Positions 43,321 to 55,600 of a stretch of 64,000 bases of DNA are shown here, piece by piece. Numbering within the stretch: the first letter of the stretch is position 1; each line of letters starts with the position of its first letter. Below the pieces are notes generated by a model. The model saw only the letters and a program-made list of their open reading frames with translations. It did not search any database and was not told the origin of the DNA. Source of the DNA: Argopecten irradians. Lineage: Eukaryota > Mollusca > Bivalvia > Pectinida > Pectinidae. The stretch covers positions 47,234,284 through 47,298,283 of the forward strand of contig NC_091136.1 of NCBI RefSeq assembly GCF_041381155.1, written 5' to 3'. The position numbers and the translations under genes were made by a program.

Positions 43321-44929
43321 TAATATATGTCATTTGTCTGAGTTGTTTAATTATGTAGTGTTCATTTCAGAAATGTTCAAATACAGAAAATAAATAGCAA
43401 ACAAGACTGGAGCTAGATCAAAGGTTATTTGGGTCAAAAGTCAGTGTCAAATCTCAAGATATTGGCTCTATAGATATACATATATCCCTATGTGTAATAA
43501 AAAAAAATCTTGTTGTGTAATACACAGATTGCACATATATATAAGAATATCCATATATCTGTAGAGACAATAGCCTGTGATGCATGTTGTTAAATTGCAT
43601 TATTCATTTTTGACTATTTTAAGTTGCAAAGTTTTGATTGATTTAGAAAGGAATAGACTGACAATAACTTCTAATTAGTCCAGGTCAATCAAGGTCTATT
43701 ACATGTACAAGCTCTTAGCAACTTCACATAATTAGTGTTTGGAGCAAGATCACACTAAAGGAATTAGGATTGCTTGAATATATAAAGATAAACTATCAAA
43801 ATACAACTAATAAAGTTAGATTTTCCACCAGGTTAGACTATATACATACTAAAAAATGAATTTTACTGCAATTACTCTGATGACATTATAATATCATGCT
43901 ATGGTCAGCTTATTTGCTACTGGATGCTATTTTGAACTCCAGTCATTTTTCTATTGACTTAGAATTCAATGCACAATATGTGTACATGACACTACAATGC
44001 ATATGAATGTGCTATTTGTGCATGAATATGATTGTATAAGAAACATCTAGGTCTTTTATTATGCATGTTTCTGATTAATTTGATTCAGAGGCAAATTCAC
44101 GGCTGGACATCATATTATATGGTAGCTATATGGTTCATTGGCAAGCTATCTGTACATGTACATCACAAATTTAACTAAGGGAGCTGTCTTCATTATCTAC
44201 ACAGAAAATATATACATTTATAATTGCATGTTAGACATTCAGAACTTTTAACACACATTAAACCACCTTATTGCAACCTCAACCCCATTTTTTTTTTAAT
44301 TTTCTGTAATCCTTGAAATCATATAACCAAATGTTTATAGTTTCACCAGAAATTTATCATCATGTTTTTAACGAACATGGAGCTTTTCCAACATAAATAT
44401 CAGAAATATACATAAAATAACATGTATTAAGTTTTATACTGGTTTATGGCGGTACATGGTGATTATTTAACTAATAGATATGTATACACATATGACATTG
44501 AACAAAAATGCATATTATGTCAAGTTTGCTCTCCGTGCTTATTTTACTTGATTTATTATTATATTTCATTTGGACCTTTATAAAACAAGTTATATGGTTA
44601 TCCAAGGCAAGTCAAATATCGTCTGAGATATTTATTTTAAAATATATCACCAGAGTAGAAAACCATTTTCGTCTCTATATAGTACGATGTGTCTTGTCTA
44701 TTTCATTATTTATCAACACCATTATTTATATATCTGGTACATTTTTGTACAATTTATTATCTTGTCTAGTACGTTGTATGGTATCGCAACACGTATTTTA
44801 TACGAAGTTTAAATACCGTTCCCACAGAAATCCCTCCGGTGGCCCCCAGAAATTAGGCAAAGCATAGTCAACCGATCGCCGTATAGTAAACACTCAAAAT
44901 GACCGAATGGAAGTATTGTTTACACGACG
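43321..44929. other. Intergenic, nothing firmly recognised
   Basis: AT-rich. A 119-codon plus-strand ORF at 44508-44867 is hydrophobic and leucine/isoleucine-rich, as expected of AT-rich chance frames, and is not called. Confidence 0.4.
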
Positions 44930-45148
44930 TTAATGTATATATATTGTTCTGAGGGACTCTTTAACTTCATCACATAACAAAACATTCACTTGTTCATGAT
45001 AAGTAACAAGTTCTTCCGTAGAAGTTCCTGCTAACATGAACGACACACTTTTACTGGGCACGCCATTTCGTTTGGTCTGGAAAGTCACGTGATCGTCTAC
45101 GATTGAAAATGCATATTCAAACACTCTGGATATCGAATTTTTAATCAT
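44930..45148 (-). CDS. Hypothetical 72-codon ORF or exon
   Basis: From ATG at 45148 to TAA at 44930. Composition looks coding rather than AT-driven (FEYAFSIVDDHVTFQTKRNG, SVSFMLAGTSTEELVTYHEQ). No domain was recognised. It could be a small gene, a single exon or a degraded duplicate. Confidence 0.3.
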   Translation of the reverse strand: MIKNSISRVFEYAFSIVDDHVTFQTKRNGVPSKSVSFMLAGTSTEELVTYHEQVNVLLCDEVKESLRTIYIH

Positions 45149-45249
45149 TAATTTCTTTTGAACTCGGGACTTTTTGGGTGTGTAATTAGGGGAAAGTTGA
45201 TAACTTTTTATAATATATGTACCCTAATTTTTCTTTTGTTGATTTACGG

Positions 45250-45304
45250 AAACGTAGATGGCAAATGTCTGTCGGACGTTAAGGCCATCATTTTAAGTGA
45301 CATA
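45250..45304 (+). repeat. 55-bp segment shared with 41634-41688
   Basis: Identical to the segment 3.6 kb upstream, in the same orientation. Confidence 0.9.
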
Positions 45305-45307
45305 ACC

Positions 45308-45440
45308 TTGACGGAAAGGTACAACCTGACATTATCATTTACACTAATTATCAGTCATACCTATACTGTATTGTTGACGGAAAGGTACAACCTGACATTA
45401 TCATTACACTAATTATCAGTCATACCTATACTGTATTGTT
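45308..45440 (+). repeat. 68-bp tandem duplication
   Basis: Two near-identical copies of a unit starting ttgacggaaaggtacaacct and ending cctatactgtattg. They lie directly after the shared 55-bp segment. Confidence 0.92.
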
Positions 45441-46789
45441 GGTAATTGTCGCAGGTGTAACATTTCGAGATTTAGTGCTTTGAACATCGTCGGTTTCCCA
45501 CGTAAACAGTCTATACGCTGGGTACGGAGCTAAGTGGAGTTTAGACACGGTTTCTGATTCCCCATCTTTCATCTTTCAGGAATTGTCCATCCATCGACAA
45601 GAGACGACGCAGGGATTATAAACGTTTTAATGTCCTTGCTCTGTGATATAAATAAAATATATTTCGATGAAATTGTGTAGTGGCTCTTTAAATTGTCGAA
45701 TGCCGAGATATCAATTATTGATTTATGAACCTTATATGCAAGTTTGAATTTGTAGTGGATATATTGCATTGTTTGTCAACATAATCCTCTTCCGTCAGTA
45801 AGAAGTTCTTTAACTATTCAGTAAGTCTATCATTGTAAGTTGATACCGGAAATGGCAATTTTCATTGTTGGGAATAGATGAAAGTCTGATGGCGACGAAT
45901 AAGGCGTTAATGGCAGCCATGGCATACCTGTGAATAGAGCTATTGTCCTTGTGGAACAACACAACTTCACAAAGTTTTCCACGGCGCTTGATTTCAAAAT
46001 TTTCTGATAACTACCATAGTATGTGCCATTGATTGTGTCCCTTTTGAAGATGATCTATTTTAGCACATCAGAAAATCGAGACCATAGATTTCCAGCTGAC
46101 GGAAAAGTATGTTTTCGTTGGCAGAGGGTGATCCATGGTACTTCGACTGTCTAGACTGTTACCTGACCACTAGGGAGTAGTTATGGATCAATGTTTCATC
46201 AATAACAACAAATGTCCACAGGTTAGTCATTTACCTCTAAAATGTTCAGATTAGCATGCGGCAAAGTGTGCCTGATGTGCTTCTGATCAACCGTCAAATG
46301 TCTGATACGAAACAGGCTGAAGGCAAGATTACAAGATATAGGGTTCTTAGCAAATGCCAACTGTAATGGCTGTATACTAGCATCTTCTTGTATCTCACCT
46401 GTATGTCATGGACTTTGTAACCATTTTCGGGGTGACAGGTCTGGCGCGCTTAAATTTCATCTTCATATTTTTACTGTTGCTTATAAAGTCACACCATTCC
46501 TTTAATTTGGTGCTGCCATATCAGCATGTAAATATGTACCCAACGTCTTTCTCTGATTTTGTTTGTAAAAGAGACATGCTTTGTATAGTGTAGAGTACTA
46601 CCTCGTCAGTATCAACATACTAAACAAAACCGGTATGTATGAACTAGTTTGGCTGAACAAAGAGATGCCAATGCCTGCAAACCACCTTCATTACTAGTCT
46701 CACAACATATGAATCTTCACTCACAAATAATTTCACTTTAATCACAAAGTATACAGGTATTGGCCTTCAAGTTGCTGAAGCATTGCCTC
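45441..46789. other. Intergenic, nothing recognised
   Basis: No gene, RNA or repeat was supported. Confidence 0.4.
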
Positions 46790-47815
46790 TCGTTAAGCCC
46801 AGAGTATCTGAAACGATCCTGGAGTTAACGTTAACCCAGAGCATCCGAAACGATCCTGGAGTTAACGTTAATCCCAGAGTATCTGAAACGATCCTGGAGT
46901 TAACGTTTAGCCCAAACTATCTGAAACAACGTTAAGCCCAGACTATCTGAAACAACGTTAAGCACAGAGTATCTGAAACAACGTTAAGCCCAGAGTATCT
47001 GAAACGACCCCTGAGTTAACGTTAACCCAGAGTATCTGAAACGACGTTAACCCAGAGTATCTGAAACGATCCTGGAGTTAACGTTTAGCCCAGACTATCT
47101 GAAACGATCCTGGAGTTAACGTTAAGCCCAGAGTATCTGAAACGATCCTGGAGTTAATGTTAAGCCCAGAGTATCTGAAACGATCCTGGAGTTAATGTTG
47201 TTAAGCCCAGAGTATCTGAAACAACGTTAAGCCCAGAGTATCTGAAACGACCCCGGAGTTAACGTTAACCCAGAGTATCTGAAACGACGTTAACCCAGAG
47301 TATCTGAAACGATCCTGGAGTTAACGTTTAGCCCAGAGTATCTGAAACGATCCTGGAGTTAACGTTTAGCCCAGAGTATCTGAAACGATCCTGGAGTTAA
47401 TGTTAAGCCCAGAGTATCTGAAACGATCCTGGAGTTAATGTTAAGCCCAGAGTATCTGAAACGATCCTGGAGTTAACGTTTAGCCCAGAGTATCTGAAAC
47501 GATCCCGGAGTTAATGTTAAGCCCAGAGTATCTGAAACGATCCTGGAGTTAACGTTAAGCCCAGAGTATCTGAAACGATCCTGGAGTTAATGTTAACCCA
47601 GACTATCTGAAACGATCCTGGAGTTAACGTTAAGCCCAGAGTATCTGAAACAATCCTGGAGTTAACGTTAAGCCCAGAGTATCTGAAACGATCCTGGAAT
47701 TAATGTTAAGCCCAGACTATATGAAACAATACTGGAGTTAATGTTAAACCCAGACTATATGAAACAATACTGGAGTTAACGTTAAGCCCAGAGCATCTGA
47801 AAAGATCCTGGTGTA
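46790..47815. repeat. 38-bp minisatellite
   Basis: About 26 copies of a unit with gagtatctgaaacgatcctg and gagttaacgttaagccca. Shorter units lacking the atcctggagtta part are mixed in (about 46925-47010 and 47210-47290). Variants gttaacg/gttaatg alternate. Confidence 0.96.
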
Positions 47816-49199
47816 TATACATTATCATGACCACAGTACTATAGGTTAACCAAATATATTTCTACCCACAAAGTAACTTGAAAGCTCCATATCATGAAAG
47901 AAAACCGAGGAAAATTCTATAGTCAGGAAAAGAGTACAATTTAATCCAATGTATCAATTGAGGCGTACACGTAATAACCTATTTTCCTGCAATCTATATG
48001 AATAACTCTCCTGCAGTACTTTCACAATCTGATTGGCAATATATTTTTAATATTTAAGCTACTGGAGAAATTGCAGTTCATCTTTTTCACTATAGAAATA
48101 AGACAAATCTCATCTCCATAATGATATTACAGTAAATGGATTTCTGCAAGTGTCCTTGAAAATGGCCAAAAGATATAATTCCTCTTCTTCATACTGTAGA
48201 TTGAATGGTAGATTAAAACTCTGGCAACATACCAAGTTTAGTTATAAATGTATATCTCCTATCCATTAGTTTAAATAAAATCTAATCCTTTCAGAATTGA
48301 TGTCTATTTACTGAGAACCTCCGAGGAATAAAACCATGACAATTTCAAATTATCTTTGTCATGTAACAACCAATGTTCAATTTTTGTTCATATATTTTTT
48401 TTTCATGATGTCTGAAAATTGCACGTCTGGGAATTTTGTGGTACATTCAATTTATAATGCAAATATTCCTTCATTTGGTTATTGAAATCACTGAAAATGT
48501 CGGTATTATTTTTTTCTACCTCTGACTGCCAGCATTTACACAGACTAGAAGTCAGGGTCACAGCCTGGCTTTGAATCTCACACAAGTTTTTATGTGCTCA
48601 TAGGAATTTTGACTGATTCAAAACATCTCTTCTGTGGCAGTTCCTATAGAAACACAATCAGTCATTGTCATTGGTCAATATGATTTTTAAGATTAAATTT
48701 TATCAATGAATACTATTCTTAATATGCTATGGTAGTGTGTAGCTTAACATGATACAATGCATGTTCTTCTGTTAATCCTTGGTCCTGTAGTTCCCCACTC
48801 TCTATGAAGATGTGTTTTCAAAGCTATAATTAATACTTTTTTTTAACGTAAAACCACTCCATTTTACCTCAGATCTTGCCCTAGATTCTCCACTTCATAC
48901 AAGACAAACTGAAACCCGTCTACAAACAAAAATGAAATCTGTAGCCTGAATAAATGGAATAATGACAAAAAAATGAAAAACCAAAACAGAACAAAAAAGA
49001 ACAATGGCAATAGATTATTTAATTTTCAAAATCTCGTCATAACGATCCATTTCTACAAATCTTTATAGGGCAATATTTAGATGAATGACATGGCAATAAG
49101 CATGGTGGTCTGATGATAAACATGATATAGTGATGATGGAATGGCTTCAGACCAATCTACTCTTAGGATTGTCCACATATAATGACAAATAGCCAATTC
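47816..49199. other. Downstream flank of CPSF2
   Basis: No gene was recognised. The CPSF2 3' UTR probably ends here; ATTAAA on the minus strand at 49018-49023 is a candidate signal. Confidence 0.4.
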
Positions 49200-49566
49200 A
49201 GCATGGTGAAAATGGACATTTCCACATGATGAAGATATGTAATGCTCACAAAATGAAAATTTTAATGAAAAATTATCATTCCCACATGATGAAGAATGGT
49301 CAATTCCACTTGATGAAGTATTGTCACTTCCATTTGATGAAGAATTGTCAGTTATATCTGATGACGAATAGTCAGTCCGACAAGATGAAGAATTGTCAGT
49401 TACACAAAATGAATAATTGTCAGTTCCACAAGATGGAGACTTCATTCCACAATATGAAGACCTGTCCATTCCATTTGATGAAGAATTGTTGGTTGCACAT
49501 GATGATGAAATGTCAGTTCCACATGATGATGAAATGTCAGTTCCATATGAGAAGGAATTCCTACTT
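49200..49566 (-). repeat. 24-bp minisatellite in the CPSF2 3' UTR
   Basis: About 14 copies of a 24-bp unit (plus strand gatgaagaattgtcagttcc plus four bases), beginning directly after the CPSF2 stop codon. In an alternative frame it yields a Ser-rich 8-residue periodic ORF (49077-49682), which is not a gene. Confidence 0.9.
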
Positions 49567-49659
49567 CTACACAATGGCATACTGGTTATAAAGTAGCTCC
49601 CGAATTTTGTAAAAGTCTTCACATATAGATCCTTCAAGCTGGATTTTGCCTGCTTCATT
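49567..49659 (-). CDS. CPSF2: CPSF2 last exon
   Basis: [20 protein letters not shown] then [10 protein letters not shown] and TAG at 49569-49567. Acceptor tatgatttcag. The longer open frame over this region is a shadow in another frame. Confidence 0.95.
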   Translation of the reverse strand, partial: NEAGKIQLEGSICEDFYKIRELLYNQYAIV

Positions 49660-52600
49660 CTGAAATCATAAACACAACACAATTATCATTGATCAAGTTA
49701 ATCATTGTAGAAATACAGCACGGTAGTTTTAATGTACAGTTTGACTGCGGAAAGTAGAAATACAGCACAGTAGTTTTAATGTACAGTTTGACTGCGGAAA
49801 GTAGAAATACAGAACGGTAGTTTTAATGTGCAGTTTGACTGCGGAAAGTAGAAATACAGAACGGTAGTTTTAATGTGCAGTTTGACTGCGGAAAGTAGAA
49901 ATACAGCACGGTAGTTTTAATGTACAGTTTGACTGCGGAAAGTAGAAATACAGCACGGTAGTTTTAATGTACAGTTTGACTGCGGAAAGTAGAAATACAG
50001 CACGGTAGTTTTAATGTACAGTTTGACTGCGGAAAGTAGAAATACAGCACGGTAGTTTTAATGTACAGTTTGACTGCGGAAAGTAGAAATACAGCACGGT
50101 AGTTTTAATGTACAGTTTGACTGCGGAAAGTAGAAATACAGCATGGTAGTTTTAATGTACAGTTTGACTGCGGAAAGTAGAAATACAGCATGGTAGTTTT
50201 AATGTACAGTTTGACTGCGGAAAGTAGAAATACAGAACGGTAGTTTTAATGTACAGTTTGACTGCAGAAAGTAGAAATACAGCACGGTAGTTTTAATGTA
50301 CAGTTTGACTGCGGAAAGTAGAAATACAGCATGGTAGTTTTAATGTACAGTTTGACTGCGGAAAGTAGAAATACAGCATGGTAGTTTTAATGTACAAGTT
50401 TGACTGCGGAAAGTAGAAATACAGCATGGTAGTTTTAATGTACCATGGAAAGTAAATGATGTGAGTGTGGAAACAAAGCAGCCCTAATCAAGTGATTATT
50501 CTGATGTATAAGCATTCCATTAACGAAAGGACAAAATTAAATTGTGACTTTGTCACTGTAATTTAAGCTAATGAACGTGATTATTATGTCTAAGAGTCAG
50601 GACCTAAATAATGGCCCAATATAAATTTAAGGAACACTTGATATCTGGGAGAAGAAAACAAAATGTCATGTGACTGAAAAAAAAAGAAGAAAAAAAGTTC
50701 CATTTGGAAAGAAAAATTTAATAATGAGTTTGTGTTTGTTGAGTAATCAAGTCAACAGCAAAGGGAAAACTGAACTCTTTCCAGTAAAATTCAATTAAAA
50801 TCCTTGTTAAGAACAGAGAGGAAATCAAACTATTGTAAAAAGCAAGTCCCAAAAGACCAATTACTGATGCAATAAATTAATTTTCGACAATCTCCCTTCG
50901 GTGAATAACCATCAGACTGTTGCTGATCGACGGATGTTGTCAGTGACAGACGGAACTTCTCGCTGACATTGAATGTTATGTGTTACTGATGATAAATGAA
51001 TGATCACAATCCCTAAGGCAACACAAAACGTCTCAATCTCTGTTATACTTTCTAACCCATTACAATATCCTCTAACTAAGGGCTAGTTTGTGCTCTCTAA
51101 ATATTAGCAGCCAACACAATACCCTCTAACTCAGGGCTGTACTCTCTACACAAACACAATACTAATGTACTGACACAGTAGTTACCTCCCCTTTTGACAG
51201 CAACATTGCTTATGTGCTGACACAGTAGTTACCTCCCCTTTTGACAGCCTCGCTACTCATGTATTGACAGAGTAGTAAACTCCCCTTTCGACAGCTACAA
51301 TACTAATGTGCTGACACAGTAGTTACCTCCCCTTTTGACAGCCACATTACTAATGTATGACAGTAGTTACCTTCCCTTTCGACAGCTACAATACTAATGT
51401 GCTGACACAGTAGTTACCTCCCCTTTTGACAGCCACATTACTAATGTATGACAGTAGTTACCTTCCCTTTTGACAGCTACAATACTTATGATCTGACACA
51501 GTAGTTACCTACCCTTTTGACAGCCACACTACTATTACAGATGAGCACCCCAGCAATGAACTCGGCCTGAAAACCTTCCTGTAGCAGCACCAGTTTGAAA
51601 TCAGAGAGTTTCGGTTCGTTAACAAACACAGCTTTGTGTCCTTCAATCTGGTGAGGTTGAACAGACTCCAGAGTAGGAACGATGTCCATAGCCTTCTCTT
51701 CCTCATCCTCTTTTTCTGTAACACAACCCAGTCTTAGTATCATAATGTTTTAAGGTATGCAGTGGCAAAAATCTATGATATATATCATTTCCACTTATAT
51801 ATACAATATAGAAATAGAAGGTTTTACAGCATGTTCTTTGAGTCAAGGATTGATATTTTTAAATTCAAATAATAAAAACAAGTTATCAACCCTCGTAAAT
51901 GATATAACCCTCGGCCTCGGGATATATCCCTTACACGGGTTGATAACTCACCGTATCCACCTGAAAATAGGTCGATAATTGTATAATATAACCCTAAGTC
52001 TTACTCCTTCAGAGGTAAGTACAGAGTTATATATAGAGGTTAGTACAGAGGTATATACAGATCTTTATATATAGAGGTTAGTACAGAGGTATATAACCCT
52101 AAGTCTTACTCCTATATATATAGAGGTTAGTACAGAGGTATATAACCCTAAATCTTACTCCTACATATAGAGGTTAGTACAGAGGTATATAACCCTAACT
52201 ACTCCTACATATAGAGGTTAGTACAGAGGTATATAACCCTAACTACTCCTACATATAGAGGTTAGTACAGAGGTATATAACCCTAACTACTCCTACATAT
52301 AGAGGTTAGTACAGAGGTATATAACCCTAAATCTTACTCCTACATATAGAGGTTAGTACAGAGGTATATAACCCTAAGTCTTACTCCTACATATAGAGGT
52401 TAGTACAGAGGTATATAACCCTAAGTCTTACTCCTATACATATAGAGGTTAGTACAGAGGTATATAACCCTAAGTCTTACTCCTACATATAGAGGTTAGT
52501 ACAGAGGTATATAACCCTAAGTCTTACTCCTACATATAGAGGTTAGTACAGAGGTATATAACCCTAAGTCTTACTCCTACATATAGAGGTTAGTACAGAG

Positions 52601-55600
52601 GTATATAACCCTAAGTCTTACTCCTACATATAGAGGTTAGTACAGAGGTATATAACCCTAAGTCTTACTCCTACATATAGAGGTTAGTACAGAGGTATAT
52701 AACCCTAAGTCTTACTCCTACATATAGAGGTTAGTACAGAGGTATATAACCCTAAAATGGTTAGTACTCCTACACTCCATAGAGGTTAGTACAGAGGTAT
52801 ATAACCCTAAGTCTTACTCCTACATATAGAGGTTAGTACAGAGGTATATAACCCTAAGTCTTACTCCTATACATATAGAGGTTAGTACAGAGGTATATAA
52901 CCCTAATCTTACTCCTACATATAGAGGTTAGTACAGAGGTATATAACCCTAAGTCTTACTCCTACATATAGAGGTTAGTACAGAGGTATATAACCCTAAG
53001 TCTTACTCCTACATATAGAGGTTAGTACAGAGGTATATAACCCTAAGTCTTACTCCTACATATAGAGGTTGTACAGAGGTATATAACCCTAAATCTTACT
53101 CCTACATATAGAGGTTAGTACAGAGGTATATAACCCTAAATCTTACTCCTACATATAGAGGTTAGTACAGAGGTATATAACCCTAAATCTTACTCCTACA
53201 TATAGAGGTTAGTACAGAGGTATATAACCCTAAATCTACTCCTACATATAGAGGTTAGTACAGAGGTATATAACCCTAAATCTTACTCCTACATATAGAG
53301 GTTAGTACAGAGGTATATAACCCTAAATCTTACTCCTACATATAGAGGTTAGTACAGAGGTATATAACCCTAACTACTCCTACATATAGAGGTTAGTACA
53401 GAGGTATATAACCCTAAGTCTTACTCCTACATATAGAGGTTAGTACAGAGGTATATAACCCTATATAACCCTAAGTCTTACTCCTACATATAGAGGTTAG
53501 TACAGAGGTATATAACCCTAAGTCTTACTCCTACATATAGAGGTTAGTACAGAGGTATATAACCGTAAGTCTTACTCCTACATATAGAGGTGTTAGTACA
53601 GAGGTATATAACCCTAAGTCTTACTCCTACATATAGAGGTTAGTACAGAGGTATATAACCCTAAGTCTTACTCCTACATATAGAGGTTAGTACAGAGGGT
53701 ATATAACCGTAAGTCTTACTCCTACATATAGAGGTTAGTACAGAGGTATATAACCCTAAGTCTTACTCCTACATATAGAGGTTAGTACAGAGGTATATAA
53801 CCCTAAGTCTTACTCCTACATATAGAGGTTAGTACAGAGGTATATTATATAACCCTAAGTCTTACTCCTACATATAGAGGTTAGTACAGAGGTATATAAC
53901 CCTAAGTCTTACTCCTACATATAGAGGTTAGTACAGAGGTATATAACCCTAAGTCTTACTCCTACATATAGAGGTTAGTACAGAGGTATATAACCCTAAG
54001 TCTTACTCCTACATATAGAGGTTAGTACAGAGGTATATAACCCTAAGTCTTACTCCTACATATAGAGGTTAGTACAGAGGTATATAACCCTAAGTCTTAC
54101 TCCTACATATAGAGGTTAGTACAGAGGTATATAACCCTAAGTCTTACTCCTACATATAGAGGTAAGTACAGAGGTATATAACCGTAAGTCTTACTCCTAC
54201 ATATAGAGGTGTTAGTACAGAGGTATATAACCCTAAGTCTTACTCCTTCATATAGAGGTTAGTACAGATGTATATAACCCTAAGTCTTACTCCTACATAT
54301 AGAGGTTAGTACAGAGTTATATAACCCTAAGTCTTACTCCTTCATATAGAGGTTAGTACAGAGGTATATAACCCTAAGTCTTACTCCTACATATAGAGGT
54401 TAGTACAGATGTATATAACCCTAAGTCTTACTCCTACATATAGAGGTGTTAGTACAGAGGTATATAACCCTAAGTCTTACTCCTACATATAGAGGTTAGT
54501 ACAGAGTTATATAACCCTAAGTCTTACTCCTACATATAGGGGTGTTAGTACAGAGGTATATAACCCTAAGTCTTACTCCTACATATAGAGGTTAGTACAG
54601 AGGTATATAACCCTAACTACTCCTTCATATAGAGGTTAGTACAGAGGTATATAACCCTAAGTCTTACTCCTACATATAGAGGTGTTAGTACAGAGGTATA
54701 TAACCCTAAGTCTTACTCCTTCATATAGAGTGTTAGTACAGAGGTATATAACCCTAAGTCTTACTCCTACATATAGAGGTTAGTACAGAGGTATATAACC
54801 CTAACTACTCCTACATATAGAGGTTAGTACAGAGGTATATAACCCTAAGTCTTACTCCTACATATAGAGGTTAGTACAGAGGTATATAACCCTAACTACT
54901 CCTACATATAGAGGTTAGTACAGAGGTATATAACCCTAAGTCTTACTCCTACATATAGAGGTTAGTACAGAGGTATATAACCCTAAGTCTTACTCCTACA
55001 TATAGAGGTTAGTACAGAGGTATATAACCCTAAGTCTTACTCCTACATATAGAGGTTAGTACAGAGGTATATAACCCTAACTACTCCTACATATAGAGGT
55101 TAGTACAGAGGTATATAACCCTAAGTCTTACTCCTACATATAGAGGTTAGTACAGAGGTATATAACCCTAAGTCTTACTCCTACATATAGAGGTTAGTAC
55201 AGAGGTATATAACCCTAAGTCTTACTCCTACATATAGAGGTTAGTACAGAGGTATATAACCCTAAGTCTTACTCCTACATATAGAGGTGTTAGTACAGAG
55301 GTATATAACCCTAAGTCTTACTCCTACATATAGAGGTTAGTACAGAGGTATATAACCCTAAGTCTTACTCCTACATATAGAGGTTAGTACAGAGGTATAT
55401 AACCCTAAGTCTTACTACTCCTAACCCAATATAGAGGTTAGTACAGAGGTATATAACCCTAAGTCTTACTCCTACATATAGAGGTTAGTACAGAGGTATA
55501 TAACCCTAAGTCTTACTCCTACATATAGAGGTTAGTACAGAGGTATATAACCCTAAGTCTTACTCCTACATATAGAGGTTAGTACAGAGGTATATAACCC

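Noticed and set aside
44508..44867. 119-codon plus-strand ORF with hydrophobic segments
   Set aside because: AT-rich sequence gives Ile/Leu/Phe/Tyr-rich frames. No domain, no splice context, no clear start signal.
49077..49682. 201-codon Ser-rich minus-strand ORF
   Set aside because: It overlaps the last CPSF2 exon in a different frame and continues in the 24-bp array. The CPSF2 frame is supported by conserved residues.
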